Source: Acetatifactor sp. (GTDB taxonomy: Bacteria; Bacillota; Clostridia; Lachnospirales; Lachnospiraceae). From it: DNA of 64,000 nucleotides. The stretch's first letter is position 1. Each line of letters starts with the position of its first letter. Below, piece by piece: positions 18,379 to 27,418 of this stretch. The DNA lies in assembly GCA_024695935.1 (NCBI GenBank), contig JAILHH010000023.1, forward strand, positions 1 to 64,000. Direction: 5' to 3'. The notes under the pieces are model-generated. The model was not told where the DNA came from. It saw nothing but the letters and a program-made list of their open reading frames with translations, and did no database searches. The position numbers were made by a program, and so were the translations under genes.

Positions 18379-19070
18379 TTTCCCTCATCCATCTTGTAGC
18401 CCTGTCCCCAGATAACCTTGATATATCTGGGCGACGAAGGATCGATCTCGATTTTTTCACGAAGATGCCTGATGTGAACAGCCACGGTCCCCTCGTTTTC
18501 AAGGAAAACATCGTCCCACACCTTTGAATATATCTCCTTTGGAGTAAAGACCTTTCCCTTGTTTTCCATGAGAAACTTCAGGATATCATACTCTGTCTTT
18601 GTGAGTTTCACCGGCTCACCGTCCACAGTCACTTCCTTGGAATTGTTGTTCAGTTCAATCCCTCCCAGGGTGTAGATACCGGTCTCATTTGCGACTGCTC
18701 CAAGCTTGGTATAACGCCTTAAATGGGATTTTACTCTCGCCACAAGTTCCAAAGGGCTGAATGGCTTTGTGATATAATCATCCGCCCCAAGATTCAGACC
18801 CATGACCTTGTCCGTATCCTCACTCTTTGCGGTAAGCATTATGACCGGGAGATTGTACTCTTCCCTGATCTTTGTAAGGGCCGTAATGCCGTCCATGTTG
18901 GGCATCATTATGTCCAAAAGCACCAGTGATATTTCCTCGCTTCGGATCACAGACAGCGCTTTCTTTCCGTCATGAGCCGTAAAAATGTTGTACCCTTCAG
19001 CTTTTAAATAAATTGAGATCGCATTGACAATATCTTCTTCGTCATCGCATACAAGTATATTTGTTGTCAT
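18375..19070 (-). CDS. OmpR/PhoB-type response regulator
   Basis: This 231-residue protein is a receiver domain (acidic pair D9-D10, phospho-acceptor D53 in LLDIMMPNMDG, K in AKSEDTDKVMG/TKPF region) joined to a winged-helix DNA-binding domain (KLTKTEYDILKFL, GTVAVHIRHLREKIE). It pairs with the downstream kinase, which it overlaps by 4 bp. A TTTAAGAAA direct repeat with an 11-bp period lies upstream of its promoter and could be its own binding site. Confidence 0.95.
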   Translation of the reverse strand: MTTNILVCDDEEDIVNAISIYLKAEGYNIFTAHDGKKALSVIRSEEISLVLLDIMMPNMDGITALTKIREEYNLPVIMLTAKSEDTDKVMGLNLGADDYITKPFSPLELVARVKSHLRRYTKLGAVANETGIYTLGGIELNNNSKEVTVDGEPVKLTKTEYDILKFLMENKGKVFTPKEIYSKVWDDVFLENEGTVAVHIRHLREKIEIDPSSPRYIKVIWGQGYKMDEGK

Positions 19071-19109
19071 CTTTTTGTTTCTTGTACCTTTCCGTGATCA
19101 CTTTGTACA

Positions 19110-19139
19110 ATCATATATTAGCAAAACAGAATTTAACAA
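19110..19139 (-). promoter_or_regulatory. Candidate promoter of the two-component operon
   Basis: Minus strand TTGTTA, 18 bp, TATGAT (-35 at 19134-19139, -10 at 19110-19115). Confidence 0.4.
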
Positions 19140-19154
19140 AATAGAGGGTAACAC

Positions 19155-19174
19155 TTTAAGAAAAGTTTAAGAAA
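19155..19174. promoter_or_regulatory. TTTAAGAAA tandem repeat upstream of response regulator
   Basis: Two exact TTTAAGAAA copies at 19155-19163 and 19166-19174, 11 bp apart, ending 16 bp upstream of the predicted -35. The second overlaps the stop of the phosphoglucomutase gene. Tandem half-sites one helical turn apart are typical for OmpR-type regulators. Confidence 0.45.
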
Positions 19175-20885
19175 CCGAATTTATCATTTCCAAAATCTCG
19201 TTTTTTATCTTTTCGCCGGTGTTTTTTGCCTCCTTTAAGCTTTCGCCGGTAGAGTAAAAATAGAATTTGATCTTTGGCTCGGTGCCGCTTGGTCTCACGG
19301 CAAACCATGTACCCTTTTCCAAAAAGATCCTGATGGCATTTTGAGGTGGAATATCTTCATAGCCGTCAATATAGTCAATGACCTTTTCAACCTTTTCTCC
19401 GGCAACTTCCGAGGGGATATGCTCTCTGAACCATTTCATCATGCGCCTTATCCTCTCGCTTCCCTCTATGCCCTCAAGCACGAGGTTTGGCTCATCCTCT
19501 GCAAAATAACCGTACTTTTCATATATTTCCATAAGTACGTCCCAAAGGGTCTTTCCCTTCTTTTTGTAGTATGCCGCTGCCTCGGCCACCATCATTCCGG
19601 CACTTATACCATCCTTGTCCCTGATGTCCTCGCAGATCGCATATCCGACCGATTCCTCATATCCAAAGAGGTACGTATATCCGTTTTCATGCAAAAAAGG
19701 GATCTTTCCGCATATATTCTTAAAACCTGTAAGGGTCTCAAACATTTCCACCCCGTAAGCCTTTGCCATAATGCTTGAGAGGGTTGATGTGACGATGGAT
19801 TTTACCATGGCACCCTTTGCAGGAAGCATACCCCCGTCTTTCTTCCCCTCTAAAATATAATTTACCAAAAGATACCCTGTCTGATTTCCGTTTAAGGGAA
19901 TATATTCTCCCTCGGAATTTCTGATCTCAATGGCGAATCTGTCCGCATCCGGGTCCGTTGCCATAAGAAGCTCCGCTCCGAATTTTCGTCCGTATTCCTC
20001 GCTGAGTTTAAAAGCTTTAGGATCTTCAGGGTTCGGATATCCCACCGTCGTAAAATCAGGATCCGGATCTTCCTGTTCAGGGACGATCATCCAATTTGAA
20101 AATCCCCTGTCATTTAACATCTCTCTGAAGGGAATGGAACCGCAGCCGTTTAACGGTGTATATACAAGGGGAATTGATAAGTCAAGCTCATCCCCTTTAT
20201 GGATCGCCATGGATTCTATTTTATCAAGGTATTCCCTGTCATATTCTTTTCCAAGGACTTCTATTATCCCCGATGAAACACCTTTTTTATAATCCTCATA
20301 TCTTATGTCATTCCAGATATCTACCGCATTTATTTTTTCCGTCATTCCATCCGCGATACTGCTTGAAACCTGGCATCCGTCCTCCCAATATGCCTTGTAG
20401 CCGTTGTACTCTTTGGGATTATGGCTTGCGGTGATATTGATCCCGGCTATTGTTTTTAATCTCCTTACCAAAAAAGCAAGTTCCGGAGTGGGCCTTAGGT
20501 TCGGAAATACATAAACCTTTATACCGTTTGCCGCAAAAATACCTGCCGCCAGTTCGCAGAACTCTCTGGAAAAATGCCTGGGATCATGAGCTATTACAAC
20601 GCCTCTTTTGCAGGCTTCATTTCCATATCCTCTTATATAATCGGAAATACCCTGGGTGGCTTTGCCCACGGTAAACACATTCATTCTGTCGGTACCGGCT
20701 CCCACTTTCCCGCGAAGTCCCGCGGTTCCAAAGGATAAGTCCTTGTAAAAACGCTCCCTTATGTCAAGATCATTGTTTTCAATTAACTTAAGCTCCTCAA
20801 GCAATGCCTTTGGCATCCAGACTTGCGAGTCTTCCATATGGGAAAGTTTATTTATCCATTCGCAAAACTTATCTCTGTGATCCAT
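19167..20885 (-). CDS. Phospho-sugar mutase (alpha-phosphoglucomutase type)
   Basis: This 572-residue alpha-D-phosphohexomutase most likely interconverts glucose-1-phosphate and glucose-6-phosphate. The phospho-serine is in ITASHNPKEYNGYK (S154), the metal loop is DPDADRFAIEI, the sugar loop GYEESVGY, and the phosphate-binding RPSGTEPK is near the C-terminus. The extended length and the KEYNGYKAYWEDGCQ sequence fit the PgcA/PGM2-like branch rather than GlmM. No terminator separates it from the response-regulator gene. Mannose phosphates may also be used. Confidence 0.92.
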   Translation of the reverse strand: MDHRDKFCEWINKLSHMEDSQVWMPKALLEELKLIENNDLDIRERFYKDLSFGTAGLRGKVGAGTDRMNVFTVGKATQGISDYIRGYGNEACKRGVVIAHDPRHFSREFCELAAGIFAANGIKVYVFPNLRPTPELAFLVRRLKTIAGINITASHNPKEYNGYKAYWEDGCQVSSSIADGMTEKINAVDIWNDIRYEDYKKGVSSGIIEVLGKEYDREYLDKIESMAIHKGDELDLSIPLVYTPLNGCGSIPFREMLNDRGFSNWMIVPEQEDPDPDFTTVGYPNPEDPKAFKLSEEYGRKFGAELLMATDPDADRFAIEIRNSEGEYIPLNGNQTGYLLVNYILEGKKDGGMLPAKGAMVKSIVTSTLSSIMAKAYGVEMFETLTGFKNICGKIPFLHENGYTYLFGYEESVGYAICEDIRDKDGISAGMMVAEAAAYYKKKGKTLWDVLMEIYEKYGYFAEDEPNLVLEGIEGSERIRRMMKWFREHIPSEVAGEKVEKVIDYIDGYEDIPPQNAIRIFLEKGTWFAVRPSGTEPKIKFYFYSTGESLKEAKNTGEKIKNEILEMINSVS

Positions 20886-20999
20886 AGTAACCCAACCTTT
20901 CTTTTTTTATCGAAGATCGATCTTTTCATTTGGTCATAGATTAATTATCGCATTTATAGAAACATATCTGCTCTCATTTTACACCACAGAATGCATTAA

Positions 21000-21033
21000 A
21001 AAAAGAGCCCACACTCAATTTTGTGTGAAGCTC
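21000..21033 (-). terminator. Terminator of the thioredoxin-reductase-like gene
   Basis: Interrupted stem GAGC/GCTC and CACAC/GTGTG, followed on the minus strand by seven T residues; 31 bp after the gene's stop. Confidence 0.8.
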
Positions 21034-21063
21034 CTTTTATAAACATGTTTAAAGATTCCCTGA

Positions 21064-21927
21064 TCACTCTGCGGGATTGGCAGCCAGATATTCAATGATC
21101 GAGTGAGCGGCCACATTGCCCTCGCCCACTGCCTTTGTATATTGGTAAGGACGGCCTGTGCAGTCACCTGCCGCAAACACACCCTTTATGGATGTATTCA
21201 TCTGTCTGTCCACGATTATATGACCGTTTGAATCAACCTCAAGTCCCGGAAGCAGATTTGAGAGGGCGATAGAGTCTCTTAGGACAAACACACCATCCAC
21301 ATCAAGGTGCTTGTCCTGTCCGAAGCTTATGCCGTTTACTTTCATCTCGCCATTTATCTCACTGAGTCTCTCAAGGTGTGTTTCCACATTTTCCGCAATG
21401 CTTCCTGCCTTTGGATATTGAGGGAAGAAATGAACCTTGTCCGCAAGCTCTGCCAAAAACTTTACTTCATGCTCGAATCTGGCATTGTTTGATACAACGG
21501 CTATGGTCTTTCCCTTGTAGAGATTTCCGTCACAGGTGGCACAATAGCTGACGCCTCTTCCCAAAAACTCGGATTCGTTTTTGATGGTAGCTTTCACTGC
21601 AACTCCGGTGGTAAGTACCACTGTCTTTGCCTCATAGAACTCACTTCCGGCGGTTACCGCAAAATGATCTCCAAAGGGCATGATATTATTTACCATAGCC
21701 TCGGTGATCTGAAGGTCCATGGCCTCAACCTGTTTTCTGAAAGCCTCATTTAATTCGTTTCCGGACACATCGATAAATCCGGGATAATTCCTGATCTGTT
21801 CAGCCTTGTCAACCTTGTCGCTGAGTTTCCTGCTGCCAAACCATATATAATCCTTATTGTGGATCTTCATATTAAGGGCCGTTGAAATACCTGCAGGTCC
21901 GGTTCCGATAATTGCTACATCAAACAT
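21064..21927 (-). CDS. Thioredoxin-reductase-like FAD oxidoreductase without NADPH motifs
   Basis: This 287-residue flavoprotein is shorter than usual TrxB (~310). The FAD motif GTGPAG (8-13), the redox pair CATC (C129, C132) and the closing FAD segment GVFAAGDCTG (249-258) are present. The glycine-rich NADPH motif normally seen after the CxxC domain (GGGDSAxEEA) is replaced by VVSNNARFEHE (144-154), and the basic HRR pattern for the 2'-phosphate is absent. This resembles the pyridine-nucleotide-independent, ferredoxin- or flavin-dependent thioredoxin reductases described in Clostridia, but the electron donor here is inferred. AAGGAG precedes the ATG. It is a single gene. Confidence 0.85.
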   Translation of the reverse strand: MFDVAIIGTGPAGISTALNMKIHNKDYIWFGSRKLSDKVDKAEQIRNYPGFIDVSGNELNEAFRKQVEAMDLQITEAMVNNIMPFGDHFAVTAGSEFYEAKTVVLTTGVAVKATIKNESEFLGRGVSYCATCDGNLYKGKTIAVVSNNARFEHEVKFLAELADKVHFFPQYPKAGSIAENVETHLERLSEINGEMKVNGISFGQDKHLDVDGVFVLRDSIALSNLLPGLEVDSNGHIIVDRQMNTSIKGVFAAGDCTGRPYQYTKAVGEGNVAAHSIIEYLAANPAE

Positions 21928-22067
21928 TTGAAATCTCTCCTTTCAAGCGGACTTTTCTATCAAATTTATATCTGTTTAAATCTGTCTTAACCTGAAACCA
22001 TATTAGCATACAATTTAATTGTGCGCAATACTTTTTATTTTGAGATTATTTACCTTTTATTACGTCT

Positions 22068-22895
22068 CTATTTTACGTTTCCGCTGTTGATGCCAAGACC
22101 CGTATTCTCTGTGGGAAGCCATTCGATGGCTTTCTTTATATATTTATCCCAAAAATCCCACTCATGGGCACCGGGGCCGACTTCAAATGTTACTTTTACT
22201 TTGTTGTCACACAAAAACTTATAGAATTTCCGATTTGCCTCAAGGAGAAAATCACTTTCACCGCAGGCCATGTAAATATCGGGGATATGTGCCTTGCTCT
22301 TTAACAGTTTCGTCACTGTGTATGCGGGATTGTTGTCACTTTCAAGCAGCTTGTCCAGGTCGCCGAAACAACTCTCCGCAAAGTCTCTTCCTGTAAACCA
22401 CTCTCCATCGGTTTTTTTTCTGCCGGCAAACTCCTCCATGTCACATGCCGATGAAAGAGCCACAATCGCGCCAAAGGTATCATTGTATTTCAAACCGTTT
22501 CTAAGCGCTCCGTATCCCCCCATGGAGAGCCCCCCTATAAAGGTATCCTCCCTCTTTTTCGAGAGAGGGAACATCTTCCTTGTAAGCTCCACCAGCTCTT
22601 TTCCCACAAATTCTCCATAAAAATCATGACTCTTGCTATTATCCACATAAAAAGCATTATCTCCCGAAGGCATTACAACACACAGATCGTTTTCCTCCGC
22701 AAAACGTGCGATCCTGGTTCCTGTAACCCAGTCGGTGTAGTTTCCAAAAATTCCGTGGAGCAGATAGAGAGTCTTGAAGGGTTTGTCCCCTCTGTCCCCG
22801 CCGGACATGTCCAGCTTATCAACGGGCAGGATTACGTTCACCGTCACCTCCCTCATAAGTGTTTTTGACAACAGATTTACTTGCAATAAAGCCAT
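22068..22895 (-). CDS. Alpha/beta-hydrolase esterase (esterase D / tributyrin esterase-like)
   Basis: This 275-residue cytosolic esterase carries the nucleophile elbow GLSMGGYG (Ser124), an oxyanion-side LLHGIFGNYTDW, and a late GAHEWDFW with the likely catalytic His. These fit the esterase D/EstA family that removes acetyl or other short acyl groups; deacetylation of imported glycan fragments is plausible given the surroundings but not shown. GGGAGG precedes the ATG. It stands alone, with 140-bp gaps on both sides. Confidence 0.88.
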   Translation of the reverse strand: MALLQVNLLSKTLMREVTVNVILPVDKLDMSGGDRGDKPFKTLYLLHGIFGNYTDWVTGTRIARFAEENDLCVVMPSGDNAFYVDNSKSHDFYGEFVGKELVELTRKMFPLSKKREDTFIGGLSMGGYGALRNGLKYNDTFGAIVALSSACDMEEFAGRKKTDGEWFTGRDFAESCFGDLDKLLESDNNPAYTVTKLLKSKAHIPDIYMACGESDFLLEANRKFYKFLCDNKVKVTFEVGPGAHEWDFWDKYIKKAIEWLPTENTGLGINSGNVK

Positions 22896-23038
22896 ATAGT
22901 ACCTCCCTGATTAATATTTGTTTTACTCTTTTTAATTTTATTCCCCGGTTTTTCCAAGGGGTTAATGTTTTTCCCTGATGATCTTCCCTGTGATTTTTCG
23001 GATGATTTTCCTTATTTTTTCTGCTTTTTCCGGATATC

Positions 23039-23527
23039 TTAATCTTTAAGTTCCTTTAGGAAAAACATGTCCATTGCACTGTGGATCACAAAATCCGGCT
23101 TGTCTATCTGACAATATCCGGTCTTTTTATAAAGTGATATTGCTTCCTTTAAACAGGAATGGGTTTCCAGGTACACCCTTTTATACCCCTTGTCCGCTGC
23201 TCTTTTTTCCAGAAAGCCCAAGAGTTTTTTTCCATAACCCCTGCCCTTTGCCTCGTCTGTTAAATATATCTTTTGCAGTTCCGCGCAGGCATCAATACTT
23301 AAAAGCCTCTCATATCCTACGCCACCTATCACTTCGCCGTCCTCTGTCAGCACAAAATACTCTTTTGTATCCGGCAATTCATCATAATACCCGCTTAAAT
23401 GATCAAGCATAGGATCAAAATATGCTGTTCCGGGCTTATTAAGCCCATATTTTTCAAGATTGCTACGGACTATTGATGCAATCTTCGCATCATCTGCCGG
23501 CGTTATTTTTCTGATATTCAAATTCAA
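23039..23527 (-). CDS. GNAT family N-acetyltransferase
   Basis: This 162-residue acetyltransferase has the acetyl-CoA motif A in KGRGYGKKLLGFLEKRA and the preceding beta-strand AELQKIYLTDEAKG. The start codon is TTG at 23527, chosen because GAGGGG lies 5-6 bp upstream. The C-terminal YKKTGY motif is usual for the family. The acceptor substrate is unknown. Confidence 0.88.
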   Translation of the reverse strand: MNLNIRKITPADDAKIASIVRSNLEKYGLNKPGTAYFDPMLDHLSGYYDELPDTKEYFVLTEDGEVIGGVGYERLLSIDACAELQKIYLTDEAKGRGYGKKLLGFLEKRAADKGYKRVYLETHSCLKEAISLYKKTGYCQIDKPDFVIHSAMDMFFLKELKD

Positions 23528-23808
23528 AGCGTTCCCCTCTTTTTTTCGATCCGATCAATTTTTAATGCAATTACTTTTTCACATTCTCATTCCTTCACGC
23601 ATATATACACCCCTGCTCTCTTTTGCCTGTCGCCATATGTTCTGGACCACTTCCAATATAAATACAGTAAACCAAGTAATTGATCTGCGAACTATTTAAT
23701 CATAATTCAATTTAAGCTTAAAGACAATAAGCTTCAAGGATATTGTAACCCTCGGATTTTACAGCCAGGGCATATCAGATATTCATTTTGTCAGATTTGG
23801 AAATGGGT
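23528..23808. other. Intergenic region between the two acetyltransferase genes
   Basis: About 280 bp of AT-rich sequence. It holds the upstream region of the minus-strand GNAT gene and a weak AAGCTT inverted repeat near 23717; nothing else recognisable is seen. Confidence 0.5.
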
Positions 23809-23836
23809 TTGATTATTTATCCCAATGTGGTATACT
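23809..23836 (+). promoter_or_regulatory. Promoter of the plus-strand GNAT gene
   Basis: TTGATT (23809-23814), 16 bp, TATACT (23831-23836). Confidence 0.7.
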
Positions 23837-23877
23837 TTTTTTAGTACATAGAAATAGGAAATTAGGGGGACTTGTAT

Positions 23878-24426
23878 ATGCAAATGGATCCTATTGAAGT
23901 TACTGACAAACTGGGACGAAAAGTGGTCCTTAGAAGCGCCGATGTCACCGATGCTTCTGACCTGATGGTGTATATGAACATCGTCAGCGGTGAGACGCCT
24001 TTTCTCGTTCGAACACCGGGGGAATTCAAACTCTCCATTCAGCAGGAGCAAAATTTCATTCTGTCACGCTTGACTGACCCGGGAGCCCTCTTGATGATGG
24101 CCTCGATCGACGGTCGTCATGTGGGAAACTGTTCCTTCTATGCCCTTAGCCCGTACAAGCGCTACGGCCACAGATGCATAGTTTCCATTGCGCTCTATCA
24201 GAAATACTGGAATGCCGGAATCGGTGAAGAGATGCTAAAAACCGCTCTCGACATTGCAAAAAAGACCGGATACACCCAGGCGGAGCTTGAGGTACTGACT
24301 TCCAATACTCCCGCAATAGCAATGTATGAAAAACTCGGATTTAAGAAATACGGTTCTTTCCCTGACAGCGTATGCTTTGAGGACGGACATTTCGAAGATT
24401 CCGACTGGATGATGAAAAAACTATAA
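23878..24426 (+). CDS. GNAT family N-acetyltransferase
   Basis: This 182-residue protein has a GNAT fold: CIVSIALYQKYWNAGIGEEMLKTALDIAK contains the acetyl-CoA loop (NAGIGEE), followed by ELEVLTSNTPAIAMYEKLGF. The start is the ATG at 23878 because AGGGGGA lies 7 bp upstream; a TTG six bases earlier is too close to it. It resembles RimJ/RimL-like or small-molecule acetyltransferases; substrate unknown. It has its own promoter and a shared bidirectional terminator. Confidence 0.88.
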   Translation: MQMDPIEVTDKLGRKVVLRSADVTDASDLMVYMNIVSGETPFLVRTPGEFKLSIQQEQNFILSRLTDPGALLMMASIDGRHVGNCSFYALSPYKRYGHRCIVSIALYQKYWNAGIGEEMLKTALDIAKKTGYTQAELEVLTSNTPAIAMYEKLGFKKYGSFPDSVCFEDGHFEDSDWMMKKL

Positions 24427-24488
24427 ATTTCACCAAATGTCTGTCCGGGCAAGCCAAACAGCCGCTCGACTCGTTGCCATAACATATA

Positions 24489-24529
24489 AAAGCCTGAAAC
24501 CTTGGAAATTCTCCAAAGTTTCAGGCTTT
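24489..24529. terminator. Bidirectional terminator between convergent genes
   Basis: Perfect 12-bp stem AAAGCCTGAAAC/GTTTCAGGCTTT enclosing a second small stem, with T-rich tails on both strands, between the GNAT gene and the discoidin-like gene. Confidence 0.9.
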
Positions 24530-24547
24530 CTTTATTCTTATTAAGTA

Positions 24548-25174
24548 TCAGTCATTTGAATAGATCTCAAATTCCGCAACCTGGGCCGCTGTGGCGCCGG
24601 TATTAGAAGTAAAATTTAATCTGATGGCAGTAAAGGATGTATCATCAAACTCTACCACCACTTCGTTGTTGGTTCTTGGGTCAAAGAAATATTCCTCCGA
24701 AGCCACAAGTTCTGTAAAGTTCTCACCGTCGACACTGACTTCTATGGAGAAAGCCTGTTTTCTGGCTCCCCAGATGCTCTTTGGGCACAGGAGAACTTTT
24801 ATTGCATGAGCGCTCACTGTCTCAGGGAATATCGCTGTCAGGATGTTAGGATAAGAATCCACCGCTCCCTCCCAGTATGATGCACCGTCGGTATTTCCAT
24901 CCTTTGCCTTACCCGGCAGATACACATCGTTATAACCGTTTGCATCAAATCTTGATAGCTCGGCAATATTGGTGCCTTCGGGGATTATAGGTTCATACTC
25001 CTCCACCACAAAATAGGGGGGCACTTCGCTTTGTGTCTGATCCTTTGTCTCCACCACGGTTATATCGCCATAGTTTTCACCAAGGCTTTCCGGAGCAGTC
25101 TTTATGGCATATCCCCAGCTTGCAAGACAAAAAATACCGCTTAATATGACAAGTACTAAAACTATTTTTTTCAT
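24548..25174 (-). CDS. Membrane-anchored discoidin / F5/8 type C-like domain protein
   Basis: This 208-residue protein has an N-terminal hydrophobic helix (~4-24), a flexible acidic linker (~25-65) and a jelly-roll domain. WEGAVDSYPNILTAIFP, FSIEVSVDGENFTEL and TSNTGATAAQVAEFEIY are the strand patterns of F5/8 type C (CBM32-like) carbohydrate-binding domains. No lipobox Cys or clear cleavage site is visible, so it may stay attached to the membrane. It starts 11 bp after the beta-helix gene and is the last gene of the pgmB transcript. Binding of a glucan at the cell surface is inferred. Confidence 0.8.
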   Translation of the reverse strand: MKKIVLVLVILSGIFCLASWGYAIKTAPESLGENYGDITVVETKDQTQSEVPPYFVVEEYEPIIPEGTNIAELSRFDANGYNDVYLPGKAKDGNTDGASYWEGAVDSYPNILTAIFPETVSAHAIKVLLCPKSIWGARKQAFSIEVSVDGENFTELVASEEYFFDPRTNNEVVVEFDDTSFTAIRLNFTSNTGATAAQVAEFEIYSND

Positions 25175-25185
25175 ATGCAGTCCCC

Positions 25186-26745
25186 CTATTCAAAAGTGAC
25201 ACCGGAAACAGTTTCCTCGTCCACTTTGATATTTCCGTCCTCTGCACTCTTAACATCAGTTCCCAGAATGTTCACGTTCTTAAATGTGACATTTTTTATG
25301 CCGTGGTCCGGGTCAAATCCTTTGATCCTTGAAACATTTTCACTTCCTGAGAGGAAGTTTACGTTCTCAAGCACCACATTCTCTATGGTTCCGCGTTCTG
25401 CTGTCGAAGACCACTGGCTGTTTTGAACGACGGCAATATCTATGAGGAAAGGCAGATTACAGTCGCCGCTTCCGATCTCCTCATGTTCCACTGTGATATT
25501 TTTAAAGAAAATATCCTTTACCAAAGCATCATCCGCGTTGTGAACCGAGATGACGGGCTTGTGGAAATTGTTTAATACCGTGATGTTTTCAAAAGTCACA
25601 TTGGTGATGGCTGAGTCAGGTTTTTTGCCCTTGTTGGTCTCAAATCCAACCTCCATGGACTGAGCCAGATCCGTCCAGATCTGAATGTCATGGAAATAGA
25701 GATTATCCGTGCTCTGGTCATAGTTTTTTACAACCAGAGAGTCATCCCAGCTTCTGACAAAAATATTTTTTACCTCGTAATTCTGGCAGGACTGCATGCT
25801 GATACCGTCGCCGTTTGGACGGGAAGAGATGATCTTTAAGCCGTCCAATATTCCGTCCTTTGAATCATACTGCTGTACGACCCACGCGTTTGGATTAAGG
25901 ACGATGATATCTTTTAAGGTAACGCCGCTGCAGTGGTCGAATTTCAATGGAACATAGGCTGTAGTTCCCTTCCAGCCCTCTATTTTCGAACCGTCCAGAA
26001 TACCGTGCCCGCAGACTGTCATATTACTGCAAAACGATGAATTGATGGTACCGTGTACCACTGCACCTCCCGCAATATACAGGGTCTGTCCGCTTGAGAG
26101 GGAAATATTGTCCATATCCCACTCACCGGGTCCTATATAGATGGTTGCGGGGTCATTTGCCACAGCCTTCTCCTCCTCAGTCTCAAGAGGAAAGGCAAAA
26201 ATATGCAGCGCTCTTTCAGGTGAGTCATTAAACTGCACCGTATAATTGTCAGGTTTATCCACGGTGAAGGTCACTGTATGTGCATCAGTATCCACATCGG
26301 CCTCTATCCCATATGATAAAGGACTTACCTTCACTGTCTTAATATCAATGTCAGGCACGGTTACAGTAAGTGTCACCACTCCTTCAAAATCAAAATACGT
26401 AACAGGAGTTCTGGCCTGTGGAGGGTAATAACTGCTCACCCAGGTCCTGGTATGATTCACATTTGTGTCATACACATATGATTCCTGTCCGTTTACGAAA
26501 ACCTTTGTATCCGTACAATGGAGGAGTGAAAAATCCCTGTTGTTTTCCGCAGTGTTTTTCAGATCTTCCTCCGTGGCATCCCTCAATGTCTTAGGGCCTT
26601 CATAAAGCACCACTTTGGTCTCTTTCATTTTTTCAATTTCCTCTGCTTTTTCTTTGTTTATCCTGATTTTTGGGATGGCGATCACTCCACCCGCCACAAA
26701 CAGGACGATCAACACAAATTGTAACACCACCAACAGTTTTTTCAT
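25186..26745 (-). CDS. Membrane-anchored right-handed beta-helix glycosidase-like protein
   Basis: This 519-residue protein has an N-terminal membrane helix (~5-25), a beta-sandwich region (~60-190) and a parallel beta-helix (~200-480) with repeated strand-turn pairs such as VTLKDIIVLNPNAW and DGISMQSCQNYEVKNIFVRSWDDSLVVKN. The paired Asp residues in NGDGISM and SWDDS are at the positions used by GH28/GH49 enzymes. The sandwich plus helix layout fits dextranase (GH49)-like proteins. The ATG at 26745 has AAGGAGG upstream; the longer frame has no site. Context with pgmB and GH65 phosphorylases suggests surface cutting of an alpha-glucan. Activity is inferred. Confidence 0.75.
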   Translation of the reverse strand: MKKLLVVLQFVLIVLFVAGGVIAIPKIRINKEKAEEIEKMKETKVVLYEGPKTLRDATEEDLKNTAENNRDFSLLHCTDTKVFVNGQESYVYDTNVNHTRTWVSSYYPPQARTPVTYFDFEGVVTLTVTVPDIDIKTVKVSPLSYGIEADVDTDAHTVTFTVDKPDNYTVQFNDSPERALHIFAFPLETEEEKAVANDPATIYIGPGEWDMDNISLSSGQTLYIAGGAVVHGTINSSFCSNMTVCGHGILDGSKIEGWKGTTAYVPLKFDHCSGVTLKDIIVLNPNAWVVQQYDSKDGILDGLKIISSRPNGDGISMQSCQNYEVKNIFVRSWDDSLVVKNYDQSTDNLYFHDIQIWTDLAQSMEVGFETNKGKKPDSAITNVTFENITVLNNFHKPVISVHNADDALVKDIFFKNITVEHEEIGSGDCNLPFLIDIAVVQNSQWSSTAERGTIENVVLENVNFLSGSENVSRIKGFDPDHGIKNVTFKNVNILGTDVKSAEDGNIKVDEETVSGVTFE

Positions 26746-26770
26746 AAATTCCTCCTTGGATCTGTTTATA

Positions 26771-27418
26771 TTATGAGATAAGTAAATCCCAATCCTTTTC
26801 TTCGCACAAAAGAAGCGCACAATAGTCCGCGCCCATGGAATCATAGAAAGGTCCCACCGCAAGGGATTTCATTCCGCCTGCCTTTGCGGCGTCGATTCCG
26901 GCCTGTGAATCCTCAACCACTATACATTCTGCAGGGTCCAGGTTTAATTTCTTTGCAGCAACCAGAAATACCTCGGGATCCGGCTTTGATTTAGTGGTAT
27001 CAAGTCCGCAGCTAACCTTGTCAAGAAGAGGTAATAACCCTGTCTTTTCAAGGATCGCAGGTGCATTTTTGCTGGCGGAACCCACTGCCAGTAAAAGTCC
27101 CTTTTCCCTTAATGCCTTTAATGTTGGCTTTACATCTTTTAATACAGCAGAATCGTCCATACTCTGCAACAGTTCAACGTAATAACCGTTTTTCCTGTCC
27201 GCAAGTTCAGCCTTTTCCTCGTCAGTATATTTTTTTTCGGATTTTTCAAGCACAACCTCCAATGATGCCATTCTGCTGACACCGCGCTGGCGCTTATTAT
27301 CCTCTCTGTTAAAAGCTGTTATACCAAGTTCATCGGCAAGCCTTTTCCATGCCTGATAATGAAGCTCATCCGTTGAGACAAGCACTCCGTCAAGATCGAA
27401 TATAATACCTTTTATCAT
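26771..27418 (-). CDS. pgmB: Beta-phosphoglucomutase
   Basis: This 215-residue HAD-family enzyme converts beta-glucose-1-phosphate to glucose-6-phosphate. The catalytic pair is in IIFDLDGVL (D8, D10), the cap region DELHYQAWKRLADELG and QRGVSRMASLE is that of beta-PGM, and SKPDPEVFL and VVEDSQAGIDAA complete the HAD motifs. GH65 phosphorylases release beta-glucose-1-phosphate, so its place in this locus fits well. It heads the operon with the beta-helix gene (25-bp gap), divergent from lacI. Confidence 0.95.
   Translation of the reverse strand: MIKGIIFDLDGVLVSTDELHYQAWKRLADELGITAFNREDNKRQRGVSRMASLEVVLEKSEKKYTDEEKAELADRKNGYYVELLQSMDDSAVLKDVKPTLKALREKGLLLAVGSASKNAPAILEKTGLLPLLDKVSCGLDTTKSKPDPEVFLVAAKKLNLDPAECIVVEDSQAGIDAAKAGGMKSLAVGPFYDSMGADYCALLLCEEKDWDLLIS

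Noticed and set aside
22896..23038. T-rich repeats with TTTTTCC between esterase and GNAT genes
   Set aside because: Low-complexity sequence without a consistent unit or stable stem.
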